A DNA stretch of 64,000 bases from Pseudomonas sp. SL4(2022) (lineage in GTDB: Bacteria > Pseudomonadota > Gammaproteobacteria > Pseudomonadales > Pseudomonadaceae): assembly GCF_026625725.1 (NCBI RefSeq), contig NZ_CP113060.1, positions 3,292,001-3,356,000 on the forward strand, given 5' to 3'. This document shows, piece after piece, positions 1-9,635 of this stretch. The notes beneath the pieces were generated by a model that saw only the letters and a list, made by a program, of their open reading frames with translations, did no database searches and was not told the origin of the DNA. Numbering within the stretch: position 1 is the first letter of the stretch; every line of letters begins with the position of its first letter. A program made the translations under genes and the position numbers.

Positions 1-315
1 CTCACTGGCTCCATCGGCATGCTGCCGTCGGCGTCTCTGGACGCCAACAACAAGGGCATGTACGAACCGTGCCATGGCAGCGCGCCAGATATCGCGGGCC
101 AAGGCATTGCTAACCCGTTGGCGACCATCCTGTCCGTGTCCATGATGCTGCGTTACAGCTTTGGTCAAGTGGCCGCCGCAGATGCCATCGAGTTAGCCGT
201 CAGCAAGGTGCTCGATCAAGGCTTGCGTACTGGTGACATCTACAGCGCGGGTACGACCAAGGTCGGCACGGCGGCAATGGGTGATGCGGTAGTCGAAGCG
301 CTGCGCAGTCTGTAA
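1..315 (+). CDS. leuB: 3-isopropylmalate dehydrogenase, C-terminal part
   Basis: This is the 3' end of leuB; the start lies before the window, so only the last 104 codons are seen. The enzyme oxidatively decarboxylates 3-isopropylmalate with NAD+ in cytoplasmic leucine synthesis. The visible part begins in the conserved stretch [12 protein letters not shown], followed by [19 protein letters not shown], the signature near the C-terminus of isopropylmalate dehydrogenases that contributes to the nucleotide site. The segment ends normally at TAA (313-315). It is followed closely by asd in the same direction, as in other pseudomonads. The signature is close to that of isocitrate dehydrogenases, but the short C-terminus and the neighbour asd favour LeuB. 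Confidence 0.95.
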   Translation, partial: LTGSIGMLPSASLDANNKGMYEPCHGSAPDIAGQGIANPLATILSVSMMLRYSFGQVAAADAIELAVSKVLDQGLRTGDIYSAGTTKVGTAAMGDAVVEALRSL

Positions 316-369
316 TCTTCCTGGCCCGCCGGAGGTCTCCGGTGGTCAGCTTATATAGGTGTAGTGGTT

Positions 370-1482
370 ATGAAACGTGTAGGTCTGATCGGTTGGCGCG
401 GCATGGTCGGTTCCGTGCTGATGCAACGCATGCTGGAAGAACAGGATTTCGACTTGATCGAGCCAGTGTTCTTCACCACCTCCAATGTCGGCGGCCAAGG
501 TCCGGCGATTGGCAAGGAAACGGCGCCTTTGAAGGACGCCTACAGCATCGATGAGCTGAAAAGCCTGGACGTGATTCTCACCTGCCAAGGTGGCGACTAC
601 ACCAGCGAAGTGTTCCCCAAGCTGCGCGAAGCCGGCTGGCAGGGCTACTGGATCGATGCCGCCTCGTCGCTGCGCATGGACGACAGCTCGGTTATCGTGC
701 TGGACCCGGTCAACCGCAAAGTCATCGACCAACAACTGGATGCCGGCACCAAGAACTATATCGGTGGCAACTGCACTGTCAGCCTGATGCTGATGGCGCT
801 GGGTGGTCTTTACGAGGCTGGCCTGGTCGAGTGGATGAGCGCCATGACCTATCAGGCCGCCTCCGGCGCCGGCGCGCAGAATATGCGTGAGCTGATCAAG
901 CAAATGGGCGCTATCAACGCCTCGGTAGCCGATGAGCTGGCCGACCCAGCCAGCGCCATTCTGGATATTGACCGCAAAGTGGCCGAAGCCATGCGCGGCG
1001 AGTCCTTCCCGGTGGATAACTTTGGTGTGCCGCTGGCGGGTAGCCTGATTCCCTACATCGACAAGGAGCTGCCGAACGGCCAGAGCCGTGAAGAGTGGAA
1101 AGGGCAGGCGGAAACCAACAAGATCCTTGGTCGCTTCAAGAACCCGATCCCGGTCGATGGCCTGTGCGTGCGCATCGGTGCCATGCGTTGCCACAGCCAG
1201 GCGCTGACCATCAAGCTGAACAAGGATGTGCCGCTGTCGGACATCGAAGGCCTGATCAGTCAGCACAACCCTTGGGTCAAACTGGTGCCTAACCAGCGTG
1301 AAGCAAGCATCCGCGAGTTGGGCCCTACTGCCGTGACGGGCACCCTGAGTGTACCGGTTGGTCGTCTGCGCAAACTCAACATGGGCTCGCAGTACCTTGG
1401 CGCGTTCACCGTCGGCGACCAACTGCTGTGGGGCGCGGCGGAGCCGCTGCGGCGTATGCTGCGTATCCTGCTGGAGCGTTGA
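370..1482 (+). CDS. asd: Aspartate-semialdehyde dehydrogenase
   Basis: Reduces aspartyl phosphate to aspartate semialdehyde with NADPH, the branch point to lysine/diaminopimelate, threonine and methionine. The 370-residue product has the N-terminal nucleotide-binding loop [10 protein letters not shown], the catalytic Cys135 in GGNCTVSLM, and the substrate-binding Arg268 and general acid/base His275 in [12 protein letters not shown]. The length equals that of the Gram-negative Asd class. I chose ATG at 370, which gives the conserved [11 protein letters not shown] start; a GTG lies in frame six bases earlier. The 54-bp gap to leuB holds a small symmetric element, CCGGAG (329-334) and CTCCGG (337-342). 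A strong hairpin follows the stop codon. Confidence 0.98.
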   Translation: MKRVGLIGWRGMVGSVLMQRMLEEQDFDLIEPVFFTTSNVGGQGPAIGKETAPLKDAYSIDELKSLDVILTCQGGDYTSEVFPKLREAGWQGYWIDAASSLRMDDSSVIVLDPVNRKVIDQQLDAGTKNYIGGNCTVSLMLMALGGLYEAGLVEWMSAMTYQAASGAGAQNMRELIKQMGAINASVADELADPASAILDIDRKVAEAMRGESFPVDNFGVPLAGSLIPYIDKELPNGQSREEWKGQAETNKILGRFKNPIPVDGLCVRIGAMRCHSQALTIKLNKDVPLSDIEGLISQHNPWVKLVPNQREASIRELGPTAVTGTLSVPVGRLRKLNMGSQYLGAFTVGDQLLWGAAEPLRRMLRILLER

Positions 1483-1521
1483 TCGCGCGGCGCTGATACA
1501 TAAACGGGCTGCCTGAAAGGG

Positions 1522-1567
1522 GCGGGCTGTTGGGTGTTCGAGTCAAATCGAGCACCCATCAGCCTGC
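1522..1567 (+). terminator. Probable terminator after asd
   Basis: A long imperfect inverted repeat of about 20 bp. The core arms are TGGGTGTTCGA (1531-1541) and TCGAGCACCCA (1548-1558) with one G-T wobble. A T:T mismatch separates them from the outer arms 1522-1529 and 1560-1567. The loop is six bases. A moderately T-rich tail follows (TTCTTTGCATTTT) without a clean T run. It sits 40 bp after asd and 60 bp before the next gene. Confidence 0.6.
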
Positions 1568-1628
1568 TTCTTTGCATTTTGCGGGCCTGGCTATACAGTG
1601 CCGGGCTTATTTCGCTTGAAGTGTTGCC

Positions 1629-2639
1629 ATGACCCGAACCTTTGATATTGCCGTGATTGGTGCCACCGGTAGCGTTGGCGAAGCCTTGGTGCAATTGCTG
1701 GAAGAGCGCGAGTTTCCGGTGGCCAATCTGCACCTGCTGGCCAGTGGAGAGTCGGCAGGGCGCTCGCTGGCTTTCAAAGGCAAAAGCTTGCGCGTTCGCG
1801 ATCTGCAGGGTTTTGATTTTGCCAGTGTGCGCCTGGCGTTCTTTGCCGCAAGCAGTAAGGTTACCCAGATGTATGCGGCGCAGGCTGCTGCGGCCGGCTG
1901 TGCAGTGGTTGACCTGGCCAGTGGTCTGCCCGCCGAGCAGGCGCCGCGGCTGGTGCCTGAGGTCAATCCGCAGGTGCTCGCTGCGCTGAATGCGCCATAC
2001 TTGCTGACCAGCCCGAGCGCGCCGGCGATCGCCCTGGCTGCGGTGCTGGCCGCGCTGCCTGAATCCCTTGTTATCCAGCGACTGACCGTGACCGCTTGCC
2101 TGGCTGTTTCCAGTCGTGGCCGTGAAGCTGTATCCGAACTGGCGCGCCAGACGGCCGAATTGCTTAACGGTCGGGCCCTTGAACCGCGCCTGTTTGACCG
2201 GCAGATGGCGTTTAATCTGTTGGCGCAGGTCGAACAGGCCGATAGCGACGGGCATGCTGCGTTGGAGCGGCAGATCGCCGGTGAACTCAGGCAATTGCTT
2301 GGCGTGCCGCAACTGCCGGTTGCTATTACCTGTATCCAGGCGCCGGTGTTTTTTGGCGACAGTTTGACCGTTTCTCTGCAGGCTGAGTCGGCTATCGACT
2401 TGCAGCAGGTCTGTGCTGCACTAGACGGCGCACCTGCGCTGGAACTGGTTGAGCGGGATGATTACCCGACTGCGGTAGGCGATGCCGTCGGCCAGGATGT
2501 GGTCTATGTGGGCCGGGTGCGTGCTGGTTTGGATGATCCAGCCCAACTCAATTTGTGGATTACGTCTGATAATGTGAGAAAAGGCGCGGCGCTGAATGCT
2601 GTGCAAATAGCCGAGTTGTTGATAAAACACTATCTGTAA
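1629..2639 (+). CDS. Asd-like (Usg-type) protein lacking catalytic residues
   Basis: A 336-residue paralogue of aspartate-semialdehyde dehydrogenase. It keeps the N-terminal dinucleotide-binding loop (IAVIGATGSVGEALVQLL) and the two-domain length, but the active site is gone. Where active enzymes have N-C-S/T, this protein has TSPSAPAI, so the nucleophilic Cys is replaced (about Ala131). The R-x-P-V-x-x-G-H motif reads QAPVFFGDS, with Asp244 in place of the catalytic His and no Arg. The family includes E. coli Usg, likewise placed upstream of truA-type genes; its role is not established. Here it lies between asd and fimV-truA. A scaffold or binding role is inference. It should not be annotated as a functional Asd. 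Confidence 0.85.
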   Translation: MTRTFDIAVIGATGSVGEALVQLLEEREFPVANLHLLASGESAGRSLAFKGKSLRVRDLQGFDFASVRLAFFAASSKVTQMYAAQAAAAGCAVVDLASGLPAEQAPRLVPEVNPQVLAALNAPYLLTSPSAPAIALAAVLAALPESLVIQRLTVTACLAVSSRGREAVSELARQTAELLNGRALEPRLFDRQMAFNLLAQVEQADSDGHAALERQIAGELRQLLGVPQLPVAITCIQAPVFFGDSLTVSLQAESAIDLQQVCAALDGAPALELVERDDYPTAVGDAVGQDVVYVGRVRAGLDDPAQLNLWITSDNVRKGAALNAVQIAELLIKHYL

Positions 2640-2792
2640 AAGATACTTACCTAGAAATTTGAAGAATCTTTCGAGCTTGGCAATACTGGCTGAGTTGATT
2701 GCTGAATGGGGTTACACCTTCGGGTGGGGCAGGCAGCAATTTTCAATATCCTCTCGCTGGCCGAGAAAAAAGATAAAACAAGGGATAACGCT

Positions 2793-5645
2793 ATGGTTCG
2801 GGTTCGCAAACTGGTGCTGGCAATAGCAGCTGCTTCGGCGCTGTCATCCGGTATGGCGCACGCGCTGGGGTTGGGTGAGGTGACCCTGCAATCGGCGCTC
2901 AATCAGCCGCTGGTCGCAGAGATCGAGTTGCTGGAAGTGCGCGACCTGGCCTCAAGTGAAGTTATTCCGACTCTGGCGTCACCTGAAGCATTTACCAAAG
3001 CTGGTGTAGATCGTCAGTACTTCCTGACGGATCTCAAATTTACACCGGTGCTCAAACCCAATGGCAAAAGTGTCATTCGGGTAACGTCCAATAAGCCCAT
3101 GCGCGAACCCTACCTGAACTTCTTGGTTGAAGTGCTGTGGCCCAATGGTCGTTTGCTGCGTGAATACACCTTGCTGCTGGATCCGCCACTCTACAGTCCA
3201 CAGAGCGTAATCCCGGCTGCTGCACAGCTGCCTGTTGCCGCACCAGCACCACGTGTGCAGGCACCTGCCACAGCCACCCGTCCAGCCGTTGCAGTCGCCC
3301 CGGTTGCTCGTCCTGTTGCCCCAGCTGCCCCAGCTGCCCCAGTCGCCCCAGTCGCTCCAGCAGCCAAGCCGCTGGACGGCAATGAATACAAAACTACGGC
3401 TAATGACACACTCTGGGAGATTGCCCAGCGTGCACGTGCGGGCGGAAGTGTGCACCAAGCCATGCTGGCTATTCAGGACTTGAACCCGGATGCCTTTGTC
3501 GGCGGCAATATCAACCGTCTGAAAAATGGCCAGGTACTGCGCTTGCCTGATGAGCAACAGGTCAAGAGCCGTTCCCAAGGTGAGGCTATTGCTCAGGTTG
3601 CCGAGCAGAATGCCGCCTGGCGCGAAGGTCGTAGTGTAGCCGCCAGCGCCCGTCAACTGGATGCCACCAAACGCACCAACGCCGCTGCCGCACCGGCCAA
3701 GGTTGAAACAGGCGATAGCCTGAAGCTGGTTGCCGCTGATAGTGGTAAAGCCACCGCCGGCAGCGACAAGGGCGCAGCCGACAGCAAAGCGTTGACCGAC
3801 AAATTGGCCGTGACTCAGGAAAGCCTGGACTCCAGTCGCCGTGAAAATGACGAGCTGAAAGGTCGTATGACCGATCTGCAGAGCCAGCTCGACAAGCTGC
3901 AGCGTCTGATCCAGCTGAAAGACGATCAGATGGCCAAGCTGCAGGCCGACCTGGCAGCACAAAACAAAACGCCGGTTCCAGCGGCTGCACCGGCGGCAGC
4001 AGTTGAAACGCCGGTAGCTGCGGAGGTCCCAGTGACCCCGGCGCCAGCCGCTGCAATACAAAAACCTGCTGCCACGCCCGATTCGGTTACGCCGGCTGCG
4101 ACCGGTGAGACTGATTTCAACTACAGCGAAGAGCCTGCTGCGCAGCCTGAAGCGGCCGCTCCCGTTGCACAGGTGCCTGCTCCGGTTGTGGCACCTGAGC
4201 CAGCCCCGGTAGCACCGCCTGCTCCTGTAGTTGAAACGCCGGTGGTTGCAGAGCCGCAGGCCGAGAGCAGCGCTTTTAATGATTTATTGGCTAACCCGAT
4301 GCTGCTGGGCGTTGCCGGCGGTGGTGCGTTGTTGGTGCTCCTCGTCGCATTGATGATGCTTTCCCGTCGCAATGCCATGAAAGAAGCGGAATTGCAGGAA
4401 AGTCTGGCCTCTGATGAAAATGCCGCCGACCTGGGTGCAGGCCTGGATCTGCCTGATGACAGTTTTGCCGGACTGAGCGATGACCTCGCTGGCCAACAAG
4501 CCGATGTACCGAGCGATGAGCGGGTTACCGCGCAGACTGGTGATGCTTTGGGTGAGGCCGATATCTACATCGCCTATGGCCGTTTCCCGCAGGCTGCCGA
4601 GCTGCTGCAGACCGCAATCAATGACGAGCCACAGCGCAGTGATCTGCGTCTGAAGCTGATGGAAGTCTATGCCGAGATGGGGGACCGTAATGGCTTTGCC
4701 CGTCAGGACAACGAACTGCGTGAAATCGGTGGCAGCGCTGCCGAAGTCGATCAAATCAAGGCCAAGTACCCTGCGATGGCAGCGGTAGCTGCCGGAGCCG
4801 GTTTTGCAGCGGCTGCGACTGCCGAAGATCTCGACAGCTTCAGCCTGGATGATCTGACCCTGGATGACCCGGCTCCGAAAGCACCGGCTGGTGATCAGGA
4901 TGATGCATTTGACCTGAGCCTGGATGACCTTGAGTCTGAACTGGACCGTGACCTGCAAGCAGCTGGTGATAATGCCTCGCTGAATGATCTGGACAGTCTG
5001 TCACTGGACAACGACCTGGACTTTAGCTCGCCGCTTGAGCAGGCCGATAATAAGGAGGATGACCTGGGCTTTGACCTGAGTCTGGCGGACAGCAGTAGTG
5101 ATAGCTTGGACTTGGGGGGTGATCTGGCGGACTTCAGTCTCGATCTGGATGCGCCAGCCAAACCTGCGGCAGATGCTGAGGATGATTTCCTGCTGAGCCT
5201 GGATGATGAGCCCAGTGCGACGCCTGCTGCTGCAGAGTCAAGCTTCGAGCTGCCAGCAGAAGAAACGGCTGGTGACTTTGACCTGTCAGCTGACTTCGAC
5301 CTGTCGCTGAGTGATGAAGCACCTGCTCAGCCATCGAGCGACAGCTTTGCTGCGCAACTGGACGAAGTCAGTGCCGAGTTGGATCTGCTCTCCGATGACC
5401 TGGATCAGCCTGCTGATCTGGATCTGTCGACAAGTGCTGTGCCTGCCAGCGCGGCGCTGGACAATGACGATGACTTCGATTTCCTCTCCGGCACTGACGA
5501 GACGGCCACCAAGCTTGATCTGGCTCGCGCCTACATCGACATGGGTGATACCGAAGGTGCTCGCGACATCCTTGATGAAGTCATCACCGAAGGTAACGAA
5601 GGTCAGCAACAGGAAGCGCGTGAGCTGATCGCTAAACTGGTTTGA
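2793..5645 (+). CDS. fimV: FimV-type polar hub protein (LysM, TM segment, TPR)
   Basis: A 950-residue inner-membrane protein with a large periplasmic part. Order: signal peptide (about 1-24, ending MAHA), FimV N-terminal domain (about 25-125), Pro/Ala/Val-rich linker, LysM peptidoglycan-binding domain (about 198-255, YKTTANDTLWEIAQ), a coiled coil (about 335-390), a second Pro/Ala linker, one transmembrane segment (about 504-523, LLVLLVALMML), then a cytoplasmic part with TPR-like helices, a very acidic stretch rich in D-L-D/S-L-D repeats (about 670-890), and a C-terminal TPR motif. FimV organises the cell pole, supports type IV pili and twitching, and affects cAMP through CyaB in P. aeruginosa. 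ATG at 2793 is chosen because AGGGA precedes it and the signal peptide begins there; an in-frame ATG at 2706 would put 29 extra residues before it. Confidence 0.93.
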   Translation: MVRVRKLVLAIAAASALSSGMAHALGLGEVTLQSALNQPLVAEIELLEVRDLASSEVIPTLASPEAFTKAGVDRQYFLTDLKFTPVLKPNGKSVIRVTSNKPMREPYLNFLVEVLWPNGRLLREYTLLLDPPLYSPQSVIPAAAQLPVAAPAPRVQAPATATRPAVAVAPVARPVAPAAPAAPVAPVAPAAKPLDGNEYKTTANDTLWEIAQRARAGGSVHQAMLAIQDLNPDAFVGGNINRLKNGQVLRLPDEQQVKSRSQGEAIAQVAEQNAAWREGRSVAASARQLDATKRTNAAAAPAKVETGDSLKLVAADSGKATAGSDKGAADSKALTDKLAVTQESLDSSRRENDELKGRMTDLQSQLDKLQRLIQLKDDQMAKLQADLAAQNKTPVPAAAPAAAVETPVAAEVPVTPAPAAAIQKPAATPDSVTPAATGETDFNYSEEPAAQPEAAAPVAQVPAPVVAPEPAPVAPPAPVVETPVVAEPQAESSAFNDLLANPMLLGVAGGGALLVLLVALMMLSRRNAMKEAELQESLASDENAADLGAGLDLPDDSFAGLSDDLAGQQADVPSDERVTAQTGDALGEADIYIAYGRFPQAAELLQTAINDEPQRSDLRLKLMEVYAEMGDRNGFARQDNELREIGGSAAEVDQIKAKYPAMAAVAAGAGFAAAATAEDLDSFSLDDLTLDDPAPKAPAGDQDDAFDLSLDDLESELDRDLQAAGDNASLNDLDSLSLDNDLDFSSPLEQADNKEDDLGFDLSLADSSSDSLDLGGDLADFSLDLDAPAKPAADAEDDFLLSLDDEPSATPAAAESSFELPAEETAGDFDLSADFDLSLSDEAPAQPSSDSFAAQLDEVSAELDLLSDDLDQPADLDLSTSAVPASAALDNDDDFDFLSGTDETATKLDLARAYIDMGDTEGARDILDEVITEGNEGQQQEARELIAKLV

Positions 5646-5648
5646 TAC

Positions 5649-6515
5649 ATGTCTGATGGTCTTACTACAACGGCAGCCGATTCGGCTGCCGTTGGCGTTT
5701 TCAAGATAGCCCTTGGTGTCGAGTACAAAGGTTCACGTTATCGTGGTTTTCAGCGTCAGCGTGCCGGTGTGCCGTCTATTCAGGAGTCGCTGGAAAAAGC
5801 CCTGGCGAAAGTCGCGGGTGGTGTGCCCGTTACCCTGAGCTGCGCAGGACGTACGGATGCGCTGGTGCATGCCAGTGCGCAGGTGGTGCATTTCGATACA
5901 CCGGTAGAGCGCTCCATGCATGCCTGGGTGATGGGCGCGAATATGAACCTGCCTGGCGACATCAGCGTGACCTGGGCCAAGTCGATGCCGGCGCACTTTG
6001 ATGCGCGTTTCTGTGCCATGGCGCGTCGCTACCGTTATGTGATCTATAACGATCAGATTCGTCCGGCGCATATGGCCGAAGAGGTCACCTGGAATCACCG
6101 GCCGCTGGATATCGAACGCATGCGCCAGGCGGCGCGGTGTTTCATTGGTACCCACGATTTCAGTGCGTTCCGCGCGCGCCAATGCCAGGCCAAGTCGCCA
6201 ATCAAGACGGTGCACCACCTGGAATTGCTGCAGTACGGCCGGTTTATCGTGCTGGATATCCGCGCCAATGCCTTTTTACATCATATGGTGCGCAATATCG
6301 CCGGTGTGCTGATGACCATTGGTGCTGGCGAACGGCCGGTTGAATGGGCGCAGGAGGTGCTGGAAACCCGCGTACGGCGTACTGGTGGGGTGACTGCTCA
6401 TCCCTATGGGCTGTACCTGGTGCAGGTCGACTACCCCGAGGAATTCGACTTGCCCAAGCGTTACCTGGGGCCGCATTTTCTCTCCGGTTTGCCGGACGTC
6501 GCCGTCGAGATCTGA
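5649..6515 (+). CDS. truA: tRNA pseudouridine(38-40) synthase
   Basis: Converts uridines 38, 39 and 40 of the anticodon arm to pseudouridine. The 288-residue product has the catalytic Asp70 in CAGRTDALVHA, the N-terminal YKGSRYRGFQRQ motif, and the C-terminal FLHHMVRNIAGVLMTIG segment typical of TruA. The first about 18 residues precede the usual family start (near FKIALGVEYKG), so the true start may be slightly downstream. The gene begins three bases after the fimV stop, the same fimV-truA pairing as in other pseudomonads, so the two are probably co-transcribed. Confidence 0.96.
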   Translation: MSDGLTTTAADSAAVGVFKIALGVEYKGSRYRGFQRQRAGVPSIQESLEKALAKVAGGVPVTLSCAGRTDALVHASAQVVHFDTPVERSMHAWVMGANMNLPGDISVTWAKSMPAHFDARFCAMARRYRYVIYNDQIRPAHMAEEVTWNHRPLDIERMRQAARCFIGTHDFSAFRARQCQAKSPIKTVHHLELLQYGRFIVLDIRANAFLHHMVRNIAGVLMTIGAGERPVEWAQEVLETRVRRTGGVTAHPYGLYLVQVDYPEEFDLPKRYLGPHFLSGLPDVAVEI

Positions 6516-6623
6516 ACGCGCATCAACAGCGGGGGGGCTGCGTTTTTGTTAGTGCGCGGCTTGCGCAGAGCCGCCAACAGACCCTAGCATCCGGCTTTTC
6601 CTGAATTAATTGAGGTCATCCTG

Positions 6624-7244
6624 TTGTCAGCCGTTCGCAGCAAGATTTGTGGCATTACCCGTGTAGAGGATGCACTGGCTGCAGTCGAGGCAGGGGCCGA
6701 TGCCATTGGCCTGGTCTTTTATGCTAAGAGTCCGCGGGCGGTCAGCGTGCCGCAGGCGCGGGCCATCATTAATGCCTTGCCGCCTTTTGTGACCACGGTT
6801 GGCCTGTTCGTTGATGCCAGCCGCTGTGAGTTGGGGGAGATTCTTGATGCAGTGCCGCTCGATTTGCTGCAATTTCACGGCGACGAGACCCCGGCTGACT
6901 GTGATGGTTATCACCGTCCTTATATCAAGGCGCTGCGCGTTAAGCCGGCGGATGATATTGCTGTGCAGGTAGCGCTGTACAAGAATGCCAGCGGCGTACT
7001 GTTGGACACCTATGTGCCGGGTGTCCCGGGTGGTACGGGCGAGGCTTTCGACTGGTCGCTGGTGCCGGCGCAATTGGGCAAGCCGGTCATTCTGGCGGGT
7101 GGCCTGACGGCCGAAAATGTGGCCCAGGCCATTACTCAGGTGCGTCCTTACGCCGTCGATGTCAGTGGCGGTGTCGAGTCGGCCAAAGGCATTAAGGATG
7201 CGGCGAAGATCAAGGCGTTCATGCAGGCGGTCAAGCGTGGGTGA
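6624..7244 (+). CDS. trpF: Phosphoribosylanthranilate isomerase
   Basis: Catalyses the Amadori rearrangement of N-(5-phosphoribosyl)anthranilate in tryptophan synthesis. The 206-residue TIM-barrel protein has the general base Cys9 in [11 protein letters not shown] and the general acid Asp128 in LLDTYVPG. The phosphate-binding Gly-rich turns are VILAGGL and VDVSGGVE. The start codon is TTG at 6624, supported by GAGGT at 6612-6616. It stands alone from the other trp genes, as is usual in Pseudomonas, between truA and accD. Confidence 0.96.
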   Translation: MSAVRSKICGITRVEDALAAVEAGADAIGLVFYAKSPRAVSVPQARAIINALPPFVTTVGLFVDASRCELGEILDAVPLDLLQFHGDETPADCDGYHRPYIKALRVKPADDIAVQVALYKNASGVLLDTYVPGVPGGTGEAFDWSLVPAQLGKPVILAGGLTAENVAQAITQVRPYAVDVSGGVESAKGIKDAAKIKAFMQAVKRG

Positions 7245-7339
7245 GTGGTGTCGGGGTATGTGACGACGCTGCTGGCTTGGCCGTCCATAACCCTGTTGCA
7301 GGTTGTATGAATACTGCAGGCGGTTGATTCAAGGTGGCT

Positions 7340-7351
7340 GGTGCCGGCACC
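7340..7351. other. 12-bp perfect palindrome upstream of accD
   Basis: GGTGCCGGCACC is a perfect palindrome in the 202-bp gap between trpF and accD, about 95 bp before the accD start. It could be an operator half-site pair or a short cruciform, or chance in G+C-rich DNA. I saw no convincing -35/-10 pair next to it. Confidence 0.3.
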
Positions 7352-7446
7352 GGTCCCTGAAATGGCTGTACTCATGAATTTTCCCTGGCAGGCCCGGTCG
7401 CATATAGCGCAGCCCGCCCGGTTAACAGCTTTGGAGAGTCAAGAGC

Positions 7447-8331
7447 ATGAGCAACTGGTTGGTAGATAAACTGATCCCATCGATCATGCGTTCCGAGGTC
7501 AAAAAGAGTTCGGTGCCCGAAGGGCTGTGGCACAAATGCCCGTCTTGCGATGCGGTGTTGTACAAGCCTGAGCTGGAAAAGACCCTGGATGTTTGTCCCA
7601 AGTGCAATCATCACATGCGCATCGATGCCCGTGCGCGGCTGGATATCTTCCTTGATGCCGATGGCCGTGAAGAACTGGGTGCCGAACTTGAGCCGGTTGA
7701 TCGCCTGAAGTTTCGCGACAGCAAGAAGTACAAGGATCGCCTTGCTGGCGCGCAGAAGCAGACGGGTGAGAAGGATGCCCTGATTGCCATCCGTGGCACC
7801 CTGGAAGGCATGCCGGTGGTCACCTGTGCATTCGAATTCTCCTTTATGGGGGGGTCGATGGGCGCCATCGTTGGTGAGCGCTTTGTCCGCGCCGCTAATG
7901 CCGCTCTGGAGCAACGTTGCCCGTTGGTATGTTTCTCCGCGTCCGGTGGTGCGCGTATGCAGGAGGCGCTGATCTCGCTGATGCAGATGGCTAAGACCTC
8001 GGCTGTACTGGCACGTCTGCGTGAAGAAGGTATTCCGTTTATTTCCGTGCTGACTGACCCGGTGTACGGCGGCGTGTCTGCCAGTCTGGCCATGCTCGGT
8101 GATGTGATTGTTGCCGAGCCCCGTGCACTGATCGGCTTCGCGGGCCCGCGGGTCATCGAGCAGACCGTGCGCGAGAAGCTGCCTGAAGGTTTCCAGCGCA
8201 GTGAGTTCCTGCTAGAGCACGGCGCCATCGACATGATCATTCACCGTGCCGAGTTGCGTCCGCGCCTGGCGCGTCTGTTGGCCCAGCTGATGGGGTTGCC
8301 ATCGCCTGTTGCACTGTCGGCGACTGCATGA
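7447..8331 (+). CDS. accD: Acetyl-CoA carboxylase, carboxyltransferase beta subunit
   Basis: Forms the carboxyltransferase with AccA, moving CO2 from biotin-carrier protein to acetyl-CoA to give malonyl-CoA, the first committed step of fatty acid synthesis. The 294-residue protein has the four-cysteine zinc ribbon Cys31, Cys34, Cys50, Cys53 and the crotonase-like core with [18 protein letters not shown] and [20 protein letters not shown] lies just upstream of the ATG. It overlaps folC by four bases (ATGA), the accD-folC pairing found widely in gammaproteobacteria. Confidence 0.98.
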   Translation: MSNWLVDKLIPSIMRSEVKKSSVPEGLWHKCPSCDAVLYKPELEKTLDVCPKCNHHMRIDARARLDIFLDADGREELGAELEPVDRLKFRDSKKYKDRLAGAQKQTGEKDALIAIRGTLEGMPVVTCAFEFSFMGGSMGAIVGERFVRAANAALEQRCPLVCFSASGGARMQEALISLMQMAKTSAVLARLREEGIPFISVLTDPVYGGVSASLAMLGDVIVAEPRALIGFAGPRVIEQTVREKLPEGFQRSEFLLEHGAIDMIIHRAELRPRLARLLAQLMGLPSPVALSATA

Positions 8332-9635
8332 CTGAACGTTCCCTTGCCGATTGGCTGAGTTATCTGGAGCAACTGCACCCTAGCGCCATTGATATGGGGC
8401 TGGAGCGTTCCCGGATCGTCCTGCAGCGTCTGGGGTTAGCCAGGATTGCACCTCGGGTGATCACCGTCACCGGCACCAATGGCAAGGGATCTACCTGTGC
8501 CTTTATCGCCTCGCTGCTGCAAGGGCAGTGGCTCAAGGTTGGTGTCTACAGCTCACCCCATCTGCTGCGTTACAACGAGCGTGTGCAGATTGTCGGTGTT
8601 GAAGCCAGTGATGCCCAGCTCTGTGAAGCCTTTGCCGTGGTTGAGGCAGCGCGCGGCGACACTTCGCTGACCTATTTTGAAATGGGCACCCTGGCAGCTT
8701 TCTGGCTATTCCAGCAAGCTGGGCTGGATGCTCTGGTTCTGGAAGTGGGGCTGGGCGGTCGTCTGGATGCGGTGAACCTGCTGGATGCCGATATTGCCGT
8801 GGTGACCAGCATTGGTATCGATCATGCCGACTGGCTCGGCGATAGCCGCGAATCAGTCGCCTTCGAGAAGGCTGGTATTCTGCGCGCCGCGAAACCTGCC
8901 TTGTGCGGTGATATTGATCCGCCGCAACCGCTGCTCGATCAGGTGGCATTGCTGGACACGCCATTTTTCCTGCGTGGCCGCGATTATGACCTGAGCATGA
9001 ATGAGCATGACTGGACTTGGCATGGCCTCAATGCGCAGGGCCAAGTGCTGCATCTTGATCAGTTGCCGTTGCTTGATCTGCCTATGGAAAACGCAGCCCT
9101 GGCCTTACAGGCTTATGCGGTGATGCAGCTGCCCTGGCAGCCTGAGGCGATCCGCAAAGCGTTGCTGCAGACCCGAGTCACCGGGCGATTGGATCGCAGA
9201 ATGCTCAATTGGCAGGGCAAGTCACTCACGCTGCTGCTCGATGTTGGGCATAATCCCCATGCGGCTGACTATCTGGCTCAGCGTCTGGCTTCGCGAGTCC
9301 TGCCTGGCAAGCGTTTGGCGGTATTTGGTCTGCTCGCTGACAAGGACTTGAACGGTGTGATTGCCCCCTTGCTGGCTGACGTGGACAGCTGGGCGGTGGC
9401 GCCATTGCCGACCAGTCGTAGCCGTGAAGCTGCCGAGTTGCAGGCGCATCTGCAGGACTGTGGTGCGCAAGTGGCTGCTTATGCCAGTGTGCAGGCCGCA
9501 CTGGAGGCTCAGTGCGAGCGGGCCGCCGATGGCGATGAAGTGCTGCTGTTTGGATCTTTCTACTGCGTGGCCGAGGCCCTGGATTGGCTGGCCCGCCAAG
9601 CCAATGGGGGCGTGCAGGATGGCTTTGCTGGATAA
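8328..9635 (+). CDS. folC: Bifunctional dihydrofolate/folylpolyglutamate synthase
   Basis: Adds glutamate to dihydropteroate and to folates using ATP. The 435-residue Mur-ligase-like protein has the P-loop TGTNGKGST near residue 50, the second nucleotide-site motif [16 protein letters not shown], and [11 protein letters not shown]. Its C-terminal domain carries [11 protein letters not shown]. It shares four bases with accD and 17 bases with the following SPOR-domain gene, which indicates tight translational coupling. Confidence 0.97.
   Translation: MTERSLADWLSYLEQLHPSAIDMGLERSRIVLQRLGLARIAPRVITVTGTNGKGSTCAFIASLLQGQWLKVGVYSSPHLLRYNERVQIVGVEASDAQLCEAFAVVEAARGDTSLTYFEMGTLAAFWLFQQAGLDALVLEVGLGGRLDAVNLLDADIAVVTSIGIDHADWLGDSRESVAFEKAGILRAAKPALCGDIDPPQPLLDQVALLDTPFFLRGRDYDLSMNEHDWTWHGLNAQGQVLHLDQLPLLDLPMENAALALQAYAVMQLPWQPEAIRKALLQTRVTGRLDRRMLNWQGKSLTLLLDVGHNPHAADYLAQRLASRVLPGKRLAVFGLLADKDLNGVIAPLLADVDSWAVAPLPTSRSREAAELQAHLQDCGAQVAAYASVQAALEAQCERAADGDEVLLFGSFYCVAEALDWLARQANGGVQDGFAG

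Noticed and set aside
2706..2792. 29-codon N-terminal extension of fimV
   Set aside because: It would place the signal peptide internally, and the ribosome-binding site fits ATG at 2793.
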